This document shows, piece by piece, positions 61,688 to 64,000 of a stretch of 64,000 bases of DNA; the stretch's first letter is position 1; every line of letters starts with the position of its first letter. Made by a program: the position numbers and the translations under genes. The notes beneath the pieces were generated by a model, which saw only the letters and a list, made by a program, of their open reading frames with translations, was not told the origin of the DNA and did no database searches. The stretch lies in NCBI GenBank assembly GCA_003118195.1, contig BEXV01000283.1, positions 94,378 to 158,377 of the forward strand, in the 5' to 3' direction. The DNA comes from Hemicentrotus pulcherrimus. Lineage: Eukaryota > Echinodermata > Echinoidea > Camarodonta > Strongylocentrotidae.

Positions 61688-61742
61688 ATTTCGTCATGCA
61701 CCCAGAAGAAAATTAGTATGGATTGGGGTCAGTCTATGGGGG
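61688..61742 (+). repeat. 55-bp exact repeat, copy 2
   Basis: Identical to 57836-57890; the sequence on both sides differs between the copies. Confidence 0.9.
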
Positions 61743-62224
61743 AAATTTCAACCAATTATTCTTGTTTCCTCCGATTAGACCAGGTTCTATCTCCGTACCT
61801 GATGAAGATATCGATCGGCCAAACAATTACAACAGATTTCAGAGCAAAAAGAAACGAGATGATGTGATGAGATATTATTACTTGATGAAGATAATTTGGA
61901 CCAATTAATAATGGATATTATATTGTTGGCGCTGATTTGGAGAGAAGAAATAAATCAGGTTTATTATGATGTTTTAATTGCTTGACTGATGAAGGAATAA
62001 ATTTGATATTTTCCTATAAGTTTTTTCCTTTTTTAGAAAATTATAGCTACCGTATTTGAATCTTAATGTCAAACTTGGATTTTGGTGACATACATTTTAG
62101 AAGGCCCAAAATCTTATATAATATTTGATAGATGAGAAAAAAGAAGAAGAACATTCCTCACTTGGTAAAAATCAAGCGCCATTTACAATGTAGATTTTAC
62201 AGGAATGATTTTGATAGTGGCATA

Positions 62225-62229
<5 letters not shown>

Positions 62230-62272
<43 letters not shown>

Positions 62273-62293
62273 GACATACAGACGAACAGACAT

Positions 62294-62330
<37 letters not shown>

Positions 62331-62332
62331 GT
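62230..62332. repeat. GA then ACAG microsatellites
   Basis: (GA)n at about 62230-62268, followed directly by ACAG/ACAT units to about 62330. Confidence 0.95.
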
Positions 62333-62585
62333 GAGAGGAGGGCAAATGGACAGATACAGAAAGAGACAAATAGACAAACAGAGGAGGGGAAAAACAACTA
62401 CTGAATGCTGGGAAGATGTATTCTCCCGAGAGTATAGGCAGGAACTGGAAAATAACAAGTTTATTAGGAATGTTTAATAAATCTATTCATAGTTGAGTCT
62501 AAATTCCACTTTGCTCTCTTTTTAATTGCTATTGACAGTGTTGATATGACAGCTCATAAAACATCAACTGAATTACCGCTCACTA

Positions 62586-62895
62586 GGCCTGTTTTCATCA
62601 GCTTGAGTTTGCCAAATAACCTGCTATTTTCAGACTCGGGATATTATCCCAAAGCTCAAAATTGTGTCTTCACCAGACCAATAGGCTCATCACAAAATAG
62701 CTCAGACGGGCGCAAATTCCCAAATAGCGGGATTTTTTTGGAACAAGACCAAGATTTCTCAAGATATTTTCTTGACCAAATATCCTGCTAATTGCAACTT
62801 CGGGCTGATGATAGTGCAAATTAACTGTCTAATTTGTGATTGGGATAGTTCAAATAGCGGGTTATTTGGCAAACTCAAGCTGATGAGGACAGGCC
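62586..62895. mobile_element. MITE-like inverted-repeat element, copy 4
   Basis: The left end GGCCTGTTTTCATCAGCTTG and the right end CAAGCTGATGAGGACAGGCC are inverted, continuing through AGTTTGCCAAATAACC. TA borders both ends. Internal blocks match copies 1-3. Confidence 0.87.
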
Positions 62896-63728
62896 TATTG
62901 AGTGGCTTTTTCCCTGCAATGCGTGAGGAGGATGTTCCTGTTCAACTCTGAACGGAGTCATGAAGTTAAACATCTGCAAACAGTTTAGAGGTGGTTTTTA
63001 TTATTTTCCAGTAAGAGGAGGAAGAAGTCTGGTAATGAAACATGAAGTAATCTTATCTGTTGATGGGTTCCTTTCATGTTGTTGTGTTTCAAGTTTGTAT
63101 GTTATGTTAGATTTGAGCGTAATACATGTGTGTGTCATGTGATTGTGTGTCACACTGATCATGCAGCTATCACATGATCATACCGATGATGATGAGGATG
63201 AGGATGCCATGAATAGTATTTTTGCCTCTATGTTTTATGTAGATTTGTATTTGTTTATTGAACTATGTATAGTTGGTAATTTCCTTTTTATACCAAATGA
63301 TCGATACCAACAGATCCTTGTATTTGTGATAGAATATTAGAATTCAACAATTATACTTTTTGCATTACAGTTATTTTATCTGTCAATGAAACCAAGGATT
63401 TGAAATAAAAATGTCAATTTGTATAGTTAACATGTTTGTCAATAGTAAAAAGTATTAAAAAAAAGTAAAAAGGAAAGAAGATAGTATTCCAGAGGAAGGC
63501 CCAAATCTACTGAGACGACCATAATGTAGGGTTCATATTTCGGGTAGGGTTGCAACTAAGATTAAGGTGAGGAATAATTGCAAACTTTGACAGCGAAACC
63601 ATTACTGCTGATGCCGGTTTCATATAGGATCAAGCTTGAAAGTTATACTGCAAAGAGAAAAAGCACATGCAACAATGAAATGTTTTAAAAAATAATGTTA
63701 TCATTCTGTAACTGTTCTTTCTATCCAG

Positions 63729-63892
63729 GGCTTTGGGTGGTAACCCTCTCTACTGTGATTGTCACCTCCATTGGCTGTCAGACTGGGTCAAAGATGGGTT
63801 CAAGGAACCAGGCATCGCTAGCTGCGCCGATCCTTACATCCTCAGAGGAAAGCTCCTCCTTACAGCGCCCTCTAAGAAGTTTCTCTGTACAG
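63729..63892 (+). CDS. slit: slit exon: D4 C-terminal cap (LRRCT)
   Basis: A 164-bp exon, phase 2 in and phase 1 out. It begins [20 protein letters not shown], continues [15 protein letters not shown] and ends APSKKFLCT plus the first base of a Gly codon. The NPLYCDC, W-SDWVK, EPGIA-C and PSKKF segments are almost those of vertebrate SLIT2 as remembered. The donor is GTACGG. The next exons, expected to code for the EGF-like repeats, lie beyond the window. Confidence 0.97.
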
Positions 63893-64000
63893 GTACGGGC
63901 CATCAGGGGTAGATGTTTGTAGAACTGCTTGTGGAAACTATATTTGTTTTCAATACACGCATTTACATGTATTATCATTTTAGGTACTCCCCCCCCCCCC
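63893..64000 (+). other. Start of next intron; window ends in a C run
   Basis: The intron begins with donor GTACGG. The final bases are a run of C, similar to the homopolymer runs that border assembly gaps elsewhere in this window. Confidence 0.7.

Larger units (their letters stand above)
58376..63728 (+). other. Intron 18 (5.4 kb)
   Basis: It contains CT-rich DNA (58910-59180), a large fold-back element (60092-60368), the second copy of the 55-bp repeat (61688-61742), GA and ACAG microsatellites (62230-62332) and a MITE copy (62586-62895). The acceptor is TTCTATCCAG. Confidence 0.85.
7238..63892 (+). other. slit: slit gene, partial: LRR domains D2-D4 (19 exons)
   Basis: Slit is a large secreted extracellular-matrix protein that signals through Robo receptors in axon guidance and cell migration. 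The 19 exons listed below join in one frame and give D2 (LRRNT, five LRRs, LRRCT), D3 (LRRNT, five LRRs, LRRCT) and D4 (LRRNT, four LRRs, LRRCT). The order, the repeat number per domain, the 25-residue first repeat of D3 and the 23-residue first repeat of D4 all agree with vertebrate SLIT2 as I remember it. The three N-caps share C-x3-C-x-C-x6-C. The three C-caps share NP-x3-C-x-C with a Trp five residues after the second Cys. No D1 exon, signal peptide or EGF exon lies in the window, so both ends are open. Other LRR proteins do not carry this chain of capped LRR blocks, so the family call is firm; the species is inferred. Confidence 0.96.

Overview
The window comes from an animal nuclear genome: AT-rich DNA, long introns, abundant simple repeats, SINE-like and inverted-repeat elements, and assembly gaps. 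The only gene I can support is the middle part of a slit gene (secreted axon-guidance ligand of Robo receptors) on the + strand. The source is most likely an invertebrate deuterostome, and a sea urchin or other echinoderm is my best guess. That guess rests on Slit similarity recalled from memory, intron style, the repeat families, and the very common palindromic word ACATGT(A). The species itself is not proven by the sequence.

Gene layout: 19 exons between 7238 and 63892 encode, without interruption, leucine-rich-repeat domains D2, D3 and D4 of Slit (1926 coding bases, about 642 codons). Each domain is built the same way: an N-cap exon (LRRNT, intron phase 1 in, 2 out), a run of LRR exons (phase 2 in and out, mostly exactly 72 bp), and a C-cap exon (LRRCT, phase 2 in, 1 out). 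D2 is 7238-34868, D3 is 36321-46816 and D4 is 48443-63892. The upstream part (signal peptide, D1) and the downstream part (EGF repeats, laminin-G, C-terminal knot) lie outside the window. Bases 1-7237 look like the intron before D2. In known Slits, D2 binds the first Ig domain of Robo and D4 supports dimerisation.

Non-coding content: the 18 complete introns range from about 0.63 kb to 14.2 kb. They hold a four-copy family of ~300-bp inverted-repeat elements (MITE-like), several other fold-back elements, two near-complete and one truncated copy of a tRNA-Ser-derived SINE on the minus strand, long microsatellites, and three N gaps (10895-11614, 23024-23090, 34888-34945) plus isolated single N bases. 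No second protein gene, no structural RNA gene and no CRISPR-like array was supported.

Most interesting points: a tandem duplication that copied the last 18 bases of the D3 LRRCT exon together with its splice donor into the next intron; the strict modular phase rule of the exons; the MITE family and other fold-back elements; nuclear-receptor-type sites in the largest intron; and an exact 55-bp repeat abutting a single N, which may mark an assembly fault. I did not find evidence of a wholly new biological system; the window is a conserved developmental gene set in repeat-rich introns.
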